Below are positions 44,235 through 55,038 of a stretch of 64,000 nucleotides of DNA, one piece after another; the first letter of the stretch is position 1, and each line of letters starts with the position of its first letter. Under the pieces are notes generated by a model. It was not told the origin of the DNA. It ran no database searches and was given only the letters and a program-made list of their open reading frames with translations. The position numbers and the translations under genes are program-made. Source of the DNA: Guadua angustifolia (Eukaryota > Streptophyta > Magnoliopsida > Poales > Poaceae); assembly GCA_036346375.1 (NCBI GenBank), contig CM070501.1, positions 51,191,326 to 51,255,325 of the forward strand, in the 5' to 3' direction.

Positions 44235-44711
44235 AGGTGTTGTTTAGCAAAACCCTTCAAAAAAATCTGAAAATTGAAAAATTATTCAAAAGTCCCCTAA
44301 ATTAGTAATAATAGCTTTTTGACATCTTCCATACAAATTTTTTGAAAAACCGAATTTGTGAGACATTTTTGAGTAAATCCGAATATAGATAATAGAAAAG
44401 GATCATATCCTACTCTGAGATGCAGGTGATGACTTACCTATGTATATACATGTGATGGCTCTGAAATAACATCCGGCAATAGACCTATAATCTTCTATTG
44501 ATTTTTTGATTCTCTTATGGTCATCAAAGAGCAAATAAAAGCTAAGAACTTTAAAGAAGAGGAGAAAGCATACCTTAAAAAGCAACTATTGTTAATGTTA
44601 ACAGTGATGCAAAGTGCTTTTTTCATCACTCTTCCTATTCATCAGTTGCTCATTTTCTGTTTTTTTTGATCCTATGCAAGATTGTAAGGAATCACAAAGT
44701 CAATATCAAGG

Positions 44712-44870
44712 TACCTTAGAGGCAAGCGTCGTTTTGACGACCTTGTCAAAGCATTTTCAGAAGAGCTTGAGAGGACAATGGTTGGTAGTCAATCTCAAAT
44801 TCAAAAGATAAGAAGCGGCATTGTTCAAATGCTTAGCCATAAATCACTAGGAAAAACAACAAGCATCTGA
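44712..44870 (+). pseudogene. Terminal exon fragment of an unidentified gene
   Basis: An open frame of 52 codons reads YLRGKRRFDDLVKAFSEELE, then RTMVGSQSQIQKIRSGI and ends SHKSLGKTTSI with TGA at 44868-44870. The charge pattern suggests a helical C terminus of a real protein. A possible acceptor (TTAG) lies just before RGKRR at 44717. No start codon, upstream exon or partner was found within 2 kb. It looks like a captured or decayed last exon. Confidence 0.45.
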
Positions 44871-46414
44871 GATGATGATCAAGAGGTGCAATTGACAAAT
44901 GATGCTCACAATGCATAATATTTCCGAAAACAGTTAAACAAGCTATCTATTGTCTTTCTTGAACTATTTCTACTAACTTGTACAAAGAGTTGACACTAGT
45001 GTATGTATGAGCTAACCCCAACCGCTCTTGTATGAATTGCATGCTGTAAATACTAATATAATTTAGAAATTAAGTTTCCTTCTTTTGTATCATTGATGCC
45101 CCAAATGAGATATCCATTTTTTTTTGTTATATCATATTTGATTTGTTGTTCTCGCATGTTTGGAGTTTTGGGCATCTAGTCAGGAATTTGAGTATATCTT
45201 AGCATATATCTAGGAAAACACTACTGAGCAATTTTTTTCCAATTTTTGTTGAGTATGTCGATTTTCGATGTAAACTGGCCAAAAACTGGTTGATTTTCGA
45301 TTTATTTTGCCGCTATTTGACCACTGAATTTAAAATGTTTGACTTTGCAATTTGTTCGATTTCTATCAATTTTCGATTCTTCGAAAATTGATATGCATGG
45401 GAGGGGGGTGGGGAGGATTTCCGAGCTCAGTTCGGTAATATAAACATTGCTTGGAATAGGAATACTGCAAATATGGATTTGTCAGGGACTCAGGGGTTTC
45501 TCTTCTCATCCGGAAGATTAATGCATAACCACCTGAATTATTTCCGTCGGTGCCGAGCAATCTATCTGAGGATGTACCATCCAATGATTCATTCTATATG
45601 ATGATGTGTGACCAAACAGCCGACAGGATGAACTGCGTCACTAATAGCAGCCACTATATATGTGCGCGAACCACCATATCCACGTTCGACCTCAGATATC
45701 ACACTAGCTGCCTGCTCATGTACCATCTATATATGCATGCATGCTTCCAGAATCATGGCGTGGCAGTCACCCAACCTAATCTATGAGCATATTTTGGTGA
45801 GATTACACAGTTTCTCACACCATGAGAAAGAAAAGTTATTACTAAGTACTTAATTTGCCCCGCCGAGTAATGGAGATGAGTGTTACTGGACTGTGCATGT
45901 ACTGCTTGGTTGTTGCCTTTAGCGCGATCTAGCTAGCAATTGCAGCTGTGTAGTCTGCACTGCAGTACCCTGTACCTGACGACTTATGTGCCTGTGATAC
46001 GGGAGTACTAGATGTCACTTGTCACTGTCAGAGCATTACACCGAACGACTGATAATACCCATATAATTTGATGGAGAGGTACTGATACCTCATTAAAAAC
46101 CCTCTTATTTTAGTAGCTGGAGTGCTCATTGTCGAAAGCTTCTATTCGACACACGTACCATTACCAACTATAGCGTCATCGAATCATCTATCCGGCGATC
46201 CATCATATCGTATATCATGAAATGAAACATGATCTCATCAACTCCACAGACACCAACATGACGAAAATTAAGTCACAAAAGAGGAAAATATCCACAGTAT
46301 GCATTGTACTGCATCTTCTGGCCAACCATAAGTCAAAAACAAAGTTTTCAGAAGTTCTAAGAAAAAAGTTTTCACTTCGGAAAAGACGCAAACAGTAGGT
46401 AGACAAGAACAATA
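44871..46414. other. Intergenic, nothing firmly recognised
   Basis: AT-rich. A short CGATTTTCGAT / ATCAATTTTCGA-rich stretch at 45240-45390 resembles the decayed repeats at 27470-28310. No gene was identified. Confidence 0.4.
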
Positions 46415-47411
46415 TCATTTCATGCCACGGAGAAGATTGCCGTGCGCGTAGCCAGGGTGGGGAGCACTGTAGCTTGCGTTCGCCTCGCCGCAGGAACGTC
46501 GGACGCCGTTCATGAGGCCGGGACGCGCAGCGCTGCTTCCTGGAGCCATGCAGATCAGACGATCACCACCTCCGCAGAATTGCAGGGACACGTTTCCGGC
46601 CACCAGATCGGTGAAGCTGCAGAACGGAGTAATCTCCAAAAAAGCCAGCTCGTCGTCGGTCAGGCGTGCCATGCGGTCCTTGCTGATCGGCGCAAACGTG
46701 TACTTGCGTAGCTCTGAATTTTTTTTTTCATCATCAGTAAACTGAGTAAACAGTCTGTTAGCCATCCTCTCGCTGACTGAATGGCAAGTTTGAGCTAACA
46801 TGTCGACATCAGGTGTGAGATTTGCATGCGTATAGTTAACTTGGTGTGAATGAATTAATCGATGGGAGTGGTACGGTTCAGGTACCTTGCTGGGACGCTG
46901 ACTGCTGCGCGGCAATGGGTTTCTGGAGCAGGGTCGTCGTGGTGATGTGATGACGACCAAGCTCAGCTTCTTGATTTCCTCTCTCAGCAGTGCTTCCATA
47001 GGCCTGAAGGAGAAGGATCTTTTCCATGTATCGACTAGACCAGCTAAAGCAGGTATCACCAGATTTTCCACTTGCACAGACGCCAACACCTAACAAGTAA
47101 GAAATGTGAGAGCAAGATCGAATTCGAGTGATTACTGAAAAAAGGACATCCTTTCACATTTAAGTGAGGATGCAGTTTCTGCCATTTTTTAAAATTACAT
47201 TTTATGAAGTTACCTCTCCCAAAGTATTAACCACAGGACATATGATGATTTCATCATATGCAAAATGCTACAGCTAATAGCAGGGGAGCAGAGAAAGAAA
47301 CGGTTCTGCACCTGCTCGACAAGCCTTAACAAGAGGCACATCATTCCTTGTTTTTGGTAAGGTGACAGTGTGCCTGCAAACGGCATTTCTGCCAGTTTTG
47401 TGCCATGGAAC
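46415..47411 (-). pseudogene. Three-exon reading frame of unknown family, 5' end missing
   Basis: Candidate exons 47411-47312, 47089-46886 and 46713-46415 all have GT-AG borders and join in one open frame of 200 codons ending in TGA (46417-46415). The last exon reads ELRKYTFAPISKDRMARL, then DDELAFLEITPFCSF, and ends AHGNLLRGMK. In exons 1-2 a second frame looks more protein-like (MPFAGTLSPYQKQGMM, then TWKRSFSFRPMEALLREEI) but stops early in exon 3. Hence a frameshift in exon 2 may have occurred. No upstream start codon is visible and a hAT element begins at 47769. I do not recognise the family. Confidence 0.4.
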
Positions 47412-47768
47412 CTGTAACAAAGAAACATGGCAAGTTGATCTGTATCTTTCCAGCAGAAAAGAAAAAGGTGATACTTTCAAAAAGAAAAGAAAAGGGTGAT
47501 TCTTTCAAAAAGAAAAAGGAAGGGTGAGTGTAAAGTGTAGCAAAACTAGCTAGGTGGCGCCAGGGTTTCGACAGCTACATGACATGACAATTGACGACGA
47601 CAAAGAGGAGCAGAGTTGCTCAGCAACTTCGAACCACTATACCCACGTTCGAACTTGGTTCCCTAAACCAGTGCCCTAGCCTTAGGTCGTTGGGTCTCTG
47701 TACCGGTACACGAGCTCAACTACAAAGCGACAAATCTTGGATCATCTCCTCTCTAAAAGATTAAAGAT

Positions 47769-48260
47769 TAGGGATGGCGGCCGTGAAAATCTCTGTAGAG
47801 AGCGTCCTCTCATCTCTAATTTCTGATAAGTAAAATTTCTCCATCTTCATCCTCATTCGTACACGGGGCTTAACTCCCCCCGTTCTCGATCCCCGACGGG
47901 CTTGCTAGGCCCCGACGAGGACTAATCTCCGAAAATACTATATAAAAGATTATATGCTACATGAATTAATCACTAGAGTAATGATGCATGTGCGATTGAA
48001 GTGTGAGTGAATCACTAGAGTAATTCATATTTAGCATGTTTATTAATAATCAACTCACGTACTTTTTTTTTAGAATGATCATTTACTCCCACCTATTAGT
48101 CATAACACGGGGACGGGGATGGTGGAACGTCCCTGTCCCCGCGATTCACGGCGTGGGCAATATTTTCCTCAATAAGCCCCATATGGAGAGAGATTTTCCC
48201 CGTCCCCTAATAGGGGAATTTTCCACGAAAAACGGGGATCGGGGCCTATTGTCATCCCTA
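47769..48260. mobile_element. Small hAT element, 492 bp
   Basis: Left end TAGGGATGGCGG and right end ...GTCATCCCTA are inverted, flanked by 8-bp TTAAAGAT (47761-47768) and CTAAAGAT (48261-48268), 7 of 8 identical. The interior is rich in GGGGACGGGGA / TCCCCGTCCCC blocks typical of this family. No transposase. Confidence 0.8.
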
Positions 48261-48382
48261 CTAAAGATTAGCCATGATGAGTGACAACTAATGCGAGACT
48301 ATCTCAGTAAATCTCCGCTAAGGCAACCATGTGACCCAAGATGTATCTAGGAAGGACTGGGATACTGGGCTCTGATACTATT

Positions 48383-50244
48383 TGTTGCGCAGCACTGTCT
48401 CAACCTTGTTATTGTTAAGAAAATGATATTATCTTATATAGACTCTTCATATGTAGATTTTCCTTATATATGTAAGTTTTTCTTGCTTGATATTGTCTTA
48501 TATAGGCTTTCCTTTTATACCCTATGTACTCTATATTTTGGCCTACTGGCCTCATATTAATACAACAAGTGCTATTCATAACTGTCGGCGCTTGGTGAAC
48601 AGGCCCCTCGCCGAGTTTACTTGTTGATTGAGAGATCAATTGAGCCCCTTTCCCCGCGGAGGACCAGCGTCTGAAGAATGCTGTATAAGGAGGTCGAGCT
48701 ACCAAAGAGGGCGGCGAACAAGGGGATTTTTATACTGGTTCAGGCCTCTCACGATCGAAATAACAACCCTACACCCAGTGTTTTCTTGCTTGTTATCTTG
48801 ATGCTTACAGGGGTCCGGCAAGGTTTAGCTTTGTCTATACCCGGTTACAAAAGAGTGTTGGTATTACTATGCTAGTACATACCTTCTCTAAGATGGTGTG
48901 TGTCCCCTATCTCCCGTGCCTTTTGGAGTGTTCTGAGGAGGTATTTATAGGCAGTTTACGACGACCACATCCGAATGTCACGCCCTTACGTGTCTTTGCG
49001 TGGCAGCAGATATCCCTTGACTTTCGCCACGCGGCGTTGTGGATGTGGTGGGCCCGAATCGTAGCGTAACGGCTGTCGCAGCTGCCGCCACGTTGCCTTT
49101 ACAATCCGAGCATGACCTTCGGAGCATACTCGGGGATCTTCCTTAGTCGCGGCCGACCTTGACCGCCAGCCCGAGCAACCATGCTCAGAGGACTAAGCTG
49201 CATACTCGCGGATGGGCATGGTCGGCAGCCGGTCCGTTCGAGGATCTTCCTTTGGGACGATATCAAAGAGAAGCATGGTCGGCCGAAGAAGGGCCGCCGA
49301 GGCTTGATGGTCCTTATGGTAATTTATCCAATCCCCGACAATAACATAGTATCAGAATATAGGTGCTAGGGTTAGGGTTTATCGGTGTTGCAACCTATTT
49401 TCCTGTTGCCGCTACCCCCAAGAGGAACGATCTCCACTCTCGGCGGCGGCCACCCAGTTGCTTGTGGCTATCGCTCGTCCTCCTCCTCCGGTCGAGATCG
49501 GCAATCTTCGCTCCGGCCACCTCCAGAGCGGCTACAGCTTTTCGTTTGGCTTTTGGCTCCATCTCGACTCTAGCTCCAGCTCGGCTCTTTGGTTTTCGGC
49601 TCCAGCTCTGTCAGCTTGATTCTCAGCTTGGTTATTTGCTCAGTTGCGGCTTTTCTAATAAGCTCTCTGGTCTCTGGCTCTCCGGCTCGACTCTTTGGCT
49701 TCGCTGTTTTTTAGGTTTTGGCTTCTTTAGCTTTTTGGTTGCTGATTTTTTTGAGCTTCTGGCAATGGCGGCCACTAGTAGTTTGGAGTTCATCTCACTC
49801 CCTCTACCGCCGTCGTCGGGCTTCTCCTTGCCTTAGCTACCACGTACGAGCTTTGATTCGATGCCGACATGACTTTCTTTGCGTCAGGCGTTGTTGTTGG
49901 GTTTTGATCTAGAGTTCTACTTCGTGTCTGGCTGTTTCTACTGCTAGTATTCCTAGTTATCCTTTGAGTATTTTCTTTCTTAGGTTTGTTCCTTCCGTTG
50001 CATCCTTCTAAGTCCTTAGTATCATGGCTCTTTTGTTGGCTCCGCTTATTTCATTGACTCCGATTTTCGACTCGTTACCTCGACTCAATTTATTTTATCG
50101 GCTTTCCTCCGTCGGTTTTGGCTCATTATGCCAGTTGGTTTCAGCTCGGCTCGTTCTGCTGGCTTTGTCGGCTTTTCTTTGTCAACTTGGCTCCTTCATC
50201 GGCTTTCCTTCTCATATTGAATACAACAAGTGCTATTCATAACA
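48383..50244 (+). mobile_element. Copia-type retrotransposon remnant
   Basis: An LTR-like segment starts TGTTGCGCAGCAC (48383) and ends AAGTGCTATTCATAACA once the nested LTR is removed. It is followed by TAGTATCAGAATA (49347-49359), close to the initiator-Met tRNA primer site TGGTATCAGAGC. The internal part (49360-50210) has only leader-like GC-rich DNA and a short frame MAATSSLEFISLPLPPSSGF (from 49765). The last 34 bases of an LTR recur at 50211-50244. The bulk of gag-pol is deleted. Confidence 0.65.
48583..49340. mobile_element. Solo LTR, 758 bp, at the LTR/primer-site junction of the copia remnant
   Basis: Starts TGTCGGCGCTTGG, ends ATCCCCGACA, flanked by the perfect 5-bp duplication ATAAC (48578-48582, 49341-49345). 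Contains TTTATACTGGTTCAGGCC and a TATTTATAGGC box (48941). No coding capacity. Confidence 0.9.
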
Positions 50245-50560
50245 GTTATGATATCAATTGTTGTGGTACTGGTACATTTAGACAGCGATACCTGCATCTG
50301 AATCTAGGCTCGTCAAATCAACTTCTAGCTCCAAGGTCGTTGGGCTGCTATATCCGTAAGCCCAACTACAAATCAATAACCAAGAGGTCATGGGTAAACT
50401 ACCCAAAAAAAATTAAATTAGCCTGATGGGTGGGTACACCATCACCCTTATAAATGGTGCTCTGTCTCCTCCCACAAGTGATATGGGACTATCCCAACAA
50501 ATCTAGCAGGCTAGTCACCACCGTTTAAGCATCAAAACATCATTGTCAAGTCCTGTAACT

Positions 50561-50710
50561 ATGACGACCAAGTTAGCTCAGTTGGTAAGGAGTGACGTCG
50601 GCCGGTTAGCCCACCCGGGTTGGAGTTCAGGACTTGCCCGGGGTGCTCATTCAGTCATTCTCTTCTTGAGTGCAAAACCAGAGCTCCCGACCAAAAATCC
50701 CCAAAAAAAA
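50561..50710 (+). mobile_element. tRNA-derived SINE, 150 bp
   Basis: The RNA polymerase III A box (TTAGCTCAGTTGGTAAGG, about 50573) and B box (GGGTTGGAGTTC, about 50627) are in tRNA-like spacing. An A-rich tail follows (50702-50710). Target duplications AAGTCCTGTAACT (50548-50560) and AAGTCCTGCAACT (50711-50723) differ at one base, indicating a fairly recent L1-type insertion. It is too short and too degenerate to be a tRNA gene. Confidence 0.88.
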
Positions 50711-50723
50711 AAGTCCTGCAACT

Positions 50724-51203
50724 GTAAGTATCTGAACTTTATGTATATGATTGCCGTTGCTCCGTATGATTAAGTAAAATATTGCAGCCACTTTTCAGTT
50801 TGAGGTGTATGGTTTTGAATGTTTTTTGTAAGCTTCAAGGCGCCAGGATATTACTGAAATCGAATGGCTGCTACCTACCATCACAATCCATTACCCCTGA
50901 GGTTGCACATAGTTCTATAGTGCTCGAGCAAAGAACAGAAAACTCAGGGTATTATAACCAATTTAAGGTGTAACATTGAGTTGATGAGTCCATTACTAGC
51001 AATACTACTTCAGGATCAATGCAATCTAGTTTTTTGCAGTCCACTCTCAGCTGAAGTTGATAAGATAGGAAGAGTTTTAGACCTTCTGAACCCAGCAATA
51101 ACATGCCAAAAGCCTAAAACCAACAACAACAACATCATATATGCTAGGCCCAAAGGTCAACAGAATGTAGCCTAAAAGACCAATGAGGTCCACATAAATA
51201 CTA
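50724..51203. other. Intergenic, nothing recognised
   Basis: No ORF supported. The right end (about 51143-51190) is part of a direct repeat that recurs at about 51725-51772 beyond the next element. Confidence 0.4.
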
Positions 51204-51720
51204 GAGAAAATTGTTTATTTACCACTGAAAGTTAGCCGGTTCCCCATAATGCCATCGCGAAGATGCTGTTCTCCGCATTGCCATCCGATCTCAAATTGCC
51301 TTCCTATTTTGCCATTGCCGTCAAGTTGGCTGTCAAGCCACCGTTAGTTGACACGCGAAAAGACCAAATTACCCTCCTTTTGAGTGTGCTGCCCTATTAG
51401 TGTCTCAGACATTACTAGCGTGATATAAATTATTTATTTATTTTATTATGTTTGTAATATTACCCACGATATAAATTATTTATTTGGTCATTTCATTTTA
51501 TCCAAACTTTGCTTCGGTTTGGTTAAATAGGGCAGCACACTCAAAAGGAGGGCAATTTGGTCTTTTCACGTGTCAACTAATGGTGGCTTGACAGCTAACT
51601 TGACAGCAATGGCAAAATAGGAAGGCAATTTGAGATCGAATGGCAATGTAGAGAACAGCATCTTCGTGATGGCATTATGGAGAACCGGCCAACTTTCAGT
51701 AGCAAATAAACAATTTTCTC
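51204..51720. mobile_element. Foldback MITE, 517 bp
   Basis: Arms of about 190 bp pair almost completely, from GAGAAAATTGTTTATTTACC to the inverse of AAATAAACAATTTTCTC. They include CACACTCAAAAGGAGGG / CCTCCTTTTGAGTGTG and ACTAACGGTGG-type blocks. The centre near 51470 is AT-rich with a duplicated GATATAAATTATTTATTT. The flanks do not give an exact short duplication but carry a diverged 45-bp direct repeat. Confidence 0.85.
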
Positions 51721-51911
51721 ATTTTATGCCCAGAAGTCAACAAAAAGCAGCCGAAACGACCAATGACCGGCATGTCAAGAACGACAGGCATGTCAACAGA
51801 ACTGACCGTATTGTCCTTCTGAATCTTCAGGAGAGCCCACGAGAAACCATCTTCAGTACGGTTCATGACCCCTACGGCCCTACCATATCCGATAGCTGAG
51901 CTGCCAGCTGA

Positions 51912-51963
51912 AATGCGTATGAAGAAAAGGATTAGCACACTAATCCTTTTCTTCATACGCATT
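51912..51963. repeat. Perfect 24-bp hairpin
   Basis: AATGCGTATGAAGAAAAGGA continuing to TTAG is followed, after a 4-base CACA loop, by its exact reverse complement ending CATACGCATT. It lies in the degenerate minus-strand coding region at 51970-53480, just beyond its last recognisable exon. There is no T-run or tRNA-like context. Confidence 0.95.
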
Positions 51964-51969
51964 GATCTC

Positions 51970-53480
51970 AAGAAAAATTTAATCGTCACTGCAACCCTTG
52001 CCACCTTTGATCTCAAGAGCTCTCGTCTTCTGCTTGGCAAGCAACGACTAATTACGAGCTTTTTCTTGGCCTGCGAGTTCTTCTCCTTCTCCAGCTCCAC
52101 TGAAGCCCTGACCTTCTCCTGTGCATTCGAGATCTTCACCCTCTCCTGCTCCCATGCCTCCTGCATGCACCGCAGCAGAGGCTTCCGGACATGAGCAGAA
52201 GCTTCTCCCATGGCTGCCCGGGCTGATCACAGATTCACAGCCGGCGTGGGCCTCGAGCACCGGCAGCGGCACAACGGCCTCGCAGAACACCAGACATGGT
52301 GACCGAGCCGGAGATGACCTTCTCGTTGCAGCCTCCCGTCACGCAGAAAACCTTCTCTTTCTCCTTCAAGAAGCCCGCGCCTATCAGCCAGGTCAGTATG
52401 GTGTGCTTCTTTGCTACTACTGAAAGCGCCGTGCCCGCGCTGTTCCTCCTGGCAACGAGACTGCATCTGGTGCTCGGCGAGGCGCGGAGGCGGCGTTTTT
52501 CTTCCTCTTCCTGCTGTTGCTTGGCGGTGCTGCGGGAGAATCAATCTTCAGGTCGTTGCTTTGGGCGTCCGGATTCGAGCCCGATGGGTTGTCGGCGACG
52601 AGCTTCCCATCAGTCGCAGTGGCGTTCTTGCCGGAGACTCTCTGCCTCGGCTTCTAATCTTGGATCCGGCAGCCGGGTTGTTGCTCCCCTTGGGCGCGCG
52701 CTTCCGGACGCGGCCATTTGGCGACGGAGCGGTCTTCCCTTGGGCAACTCCAGTAGTTGGCATCAAGAGCACAGGGCCCAGACGTTGCACCTTGGTGTTG
52801 GCATTGCCGGCGGCGGCGGCAGAGCACTGGTAACAGCGGCGATCTGAAGCAAGGTCGCGTTTGCCGGTTTGCCGCGGCCTGCGCTGCTACCTCGGGGACA
52901 GTGGTTGTCGCCGGCACTACTTTGTACGGCGACGGCGCCATTGTCACCAACGCCCCTGCTACTAGCTCCCGGTGCCAAGGGGTCCGGACTCCGGAGGATC
53001 TCCCGGAGACTGACGGCTAGCCCTGCGGGGCCATGTGCGCGTAGTTCTGGACCCACGGCTGCCGGGTACCCCAGCCTGCCAAGATCATAAGCTGCTGCAG
53101 CAGATGCGGCGACGGCTGCGTCGACGCTCCATTGGAAGCACGCCTGACCACGGCCGTCGTCGCCGCGGCAGCGCCCGTGGTTGGAGCGCTGTAGTTAGTG
53201 GCAGCGCGTACGTACTGCTGGTGAACGCAACGCAGCGGGCGGCTTGCGGAGATTGCAGATACGCCCCGGTGCTCGCTTGTCCAGCCGTGCCGCCGCTAGA
53301 GTTGAGCACGTGGAATGGGTTGCTACTGGTGGTGGCGGTGACGGCGGTGGGGGCGGTGACATTCTCCGATATCCCGCTGGCGTCGATGACGACGACATGT
53401 TGCCAGATCTTCTTCGCTACAAACAGTTTTCGATCGGGGCGTAGGAACGAAATGGAAGTTTGCATCCTCTGCTGACAAAC
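51970..53480 (-). pseudogene. Degenerate gene for an Ala/Ser/Pro-rich nuclear-type protein
   Basis: On the minus strand, coding-like blocks follow each other with frame changes. They are VVVIDASGISENVTAPTAV and SSNPFHVLNSSGGTAGQAST (about 53400-53270), then AVGPELRAHGP and SPDPLAPGASS (about 53060-52960), then GKTAPSPNGRVRKRAPKGSN (about 52770-52700). Next come SGKNATATDGKLVADNPSG and PSNSRKRKKNAASAPRRAP (about 52640-52470), and a coiled-coil-like block EAWEQERVKISNAQEKVRAS (about 52160-52100) followed by ELEKEKNSQAKKKLV. The mixture of low-complexity segments and basic nuclear-signal-like clusters fits a chromatin or transcription protein. An agenet-domain protein of the G2484-1 kind is a guess only. 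At least two frameshifts are needed, so it is treated as a pseudogene. Confidence 0.45.
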
Positions 53481-54231
53481 TAAACAGGAAGTAAATAAAA
53501 CGAAAAATAACGACGCACAGGGTTGCACCAACGTAGCATCCTTTTATGCATTGGTTGATTCGCAGCCTCTGAGTGAGTGATTTTAATCAATGCTTGCTGC
53601 TTTCACTTGCAGCTGCGCAACGCCGTGAAGAAATCTCAGATACAAAAGAAAATAAATAAAACCTTGGCAAGAACATTATAGGTTACTGTCGATCAAGATA
53701 TTTGAAGTCTAGCTTGTGTCTTATCAGAATTGTGCGAACAAGAACAACGAAAGACGTTCAGGAGGGTTGAACCCTCCGTTGATTCTTAAAAAGAAGAAGA
53801 ATTGCACCAACAATGCAATGGATTAGGCATTGGATCGATGACACATGCAGGTGGTGAATCAATATTTTCCTGAACAAAGCAACCATATATTTATGCATTG
53901 TTTGACATGTGGGTGCTCAATACTTCCTGCTGTAATTTGTAGCTAGCTGTACAACGAGGTAAAGTGTGACGCCCCGTGCCGTCACCACGTTGGTAATGAC
54001 ACCAACATAAGAATTATTACCCGACAAAGGTACGGTTTCTAAGTAAAAACCCTAATCAGAGTGTTGCAGCAGAGAAATAGCTAGGACTACCTTCAAATCG
54101 CGCCTGTCAGGCTCAAGGCAGGGATTTTTGGCATGGGTGATGCCATCGCTTTACGGTATCCAGTTCATCACTTCTAAACAAGAGGGATTAACAGCAAGAG
54201 CGATCGAGTAATTTCGTACTCCGCAAGTTCA
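53481..54231. other. Intergenic 5' flank of the gypsy element
   Basis: No gene or repeat recognised; scattered short ORFs only. Confidence 0.4.
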
Positions 54232-54625
54232 TGTTAGCACTCTGCCTGACACAGAGGAGCACGAAGGATCTTCAGGCGATACAGAACCAGGACTGAGGCG
54301 GGATGTTGCAAAGAAAGGCGCCAAGCAAGACGGGCCGAGCAGAGTGTCGAATCGCGTTCGCAAGCCCAACCCATATCTGGCTGGTCCTGACTGGGTCAGC
54401 AAGTAAAAGGCAACACAGGGTTTTGCAGAGTAGTGGGGATGTATGGAAAGGCATGATACGTGTGTGTGTGTTTTTGTTTTCGTGGAGAGTATAAAAGGGT
54501 TGTCCTGTAATAGAACAAGGGAAGAAGGTTGGCATAGAACACCCAGGCGAGTGTGTTGCGGCGGCGGCGGAACTCCTAGTTTACATCAATACAATACCTA
54601 CTAAATCCGATTGAGGGTGTTCACA
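54232..54625 (+). repeat. 5' LTR of the gypsy element
   Basis: 394 bp. Contains the promoter motif GAGTATAAAAGGG at about 54486. The right two thirds are almost identical to the 3' LTR. The left third differs by several small insertions and deletions. The following TCCGTATCGAGCAG (54626-54639) may be a degenerate tRNA-iMet primer site. Confidence 0.95.
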
Positions 54626-55038
54626 TCCGTATCGAGCAGATTTGCGAGTGAATCTCCATCCCGGAGGAGGGCCACCAAAGACCATACCCGATTTCGGGCC
54701 GAGGGGAGCGATGGCGCCACCACGAGCGATGATCCACTTGCGACCATCCCGCCAAGTTGGAGGAAAACAACAAGAAAGAAGACGAGACGCGCAGATGGTT
54801 TCGAGGTGCAACAAGACATCAGCGGTCGATGATTCGACGTAAACCGATGGAAGATCATGAGCAGATCGAGTCCCGAAACCCAAGGTAGATGATCGCGTCG
54901 AGGAGCTTCATACCTCGGTGAACGATTTGAAGCAAGCAGATCGGTAAGGCCTGGCGCAATGGCTCGCTGAACTGCAAACCTCGTGGATGAAATGGAGAAA
55001 GGCGCGGCTTCTACCCATCTGGAAGGACCGCAGATCAC

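Noticed and set aside
49363..49912. 157-codon and 64-codon frames rich in Leu, Phe and Ser
   Set aside because: They lie in the leader region of the copia remnant, built on GGCTCC/TTTGGCTT repeats, without gag motifs.
50570..50645. Possible tRNA gene
   Set aside because: Only the A and B boxes are tRNA-like. The acceptor stem cannot form, and the target duplications and A tail show a SINE.
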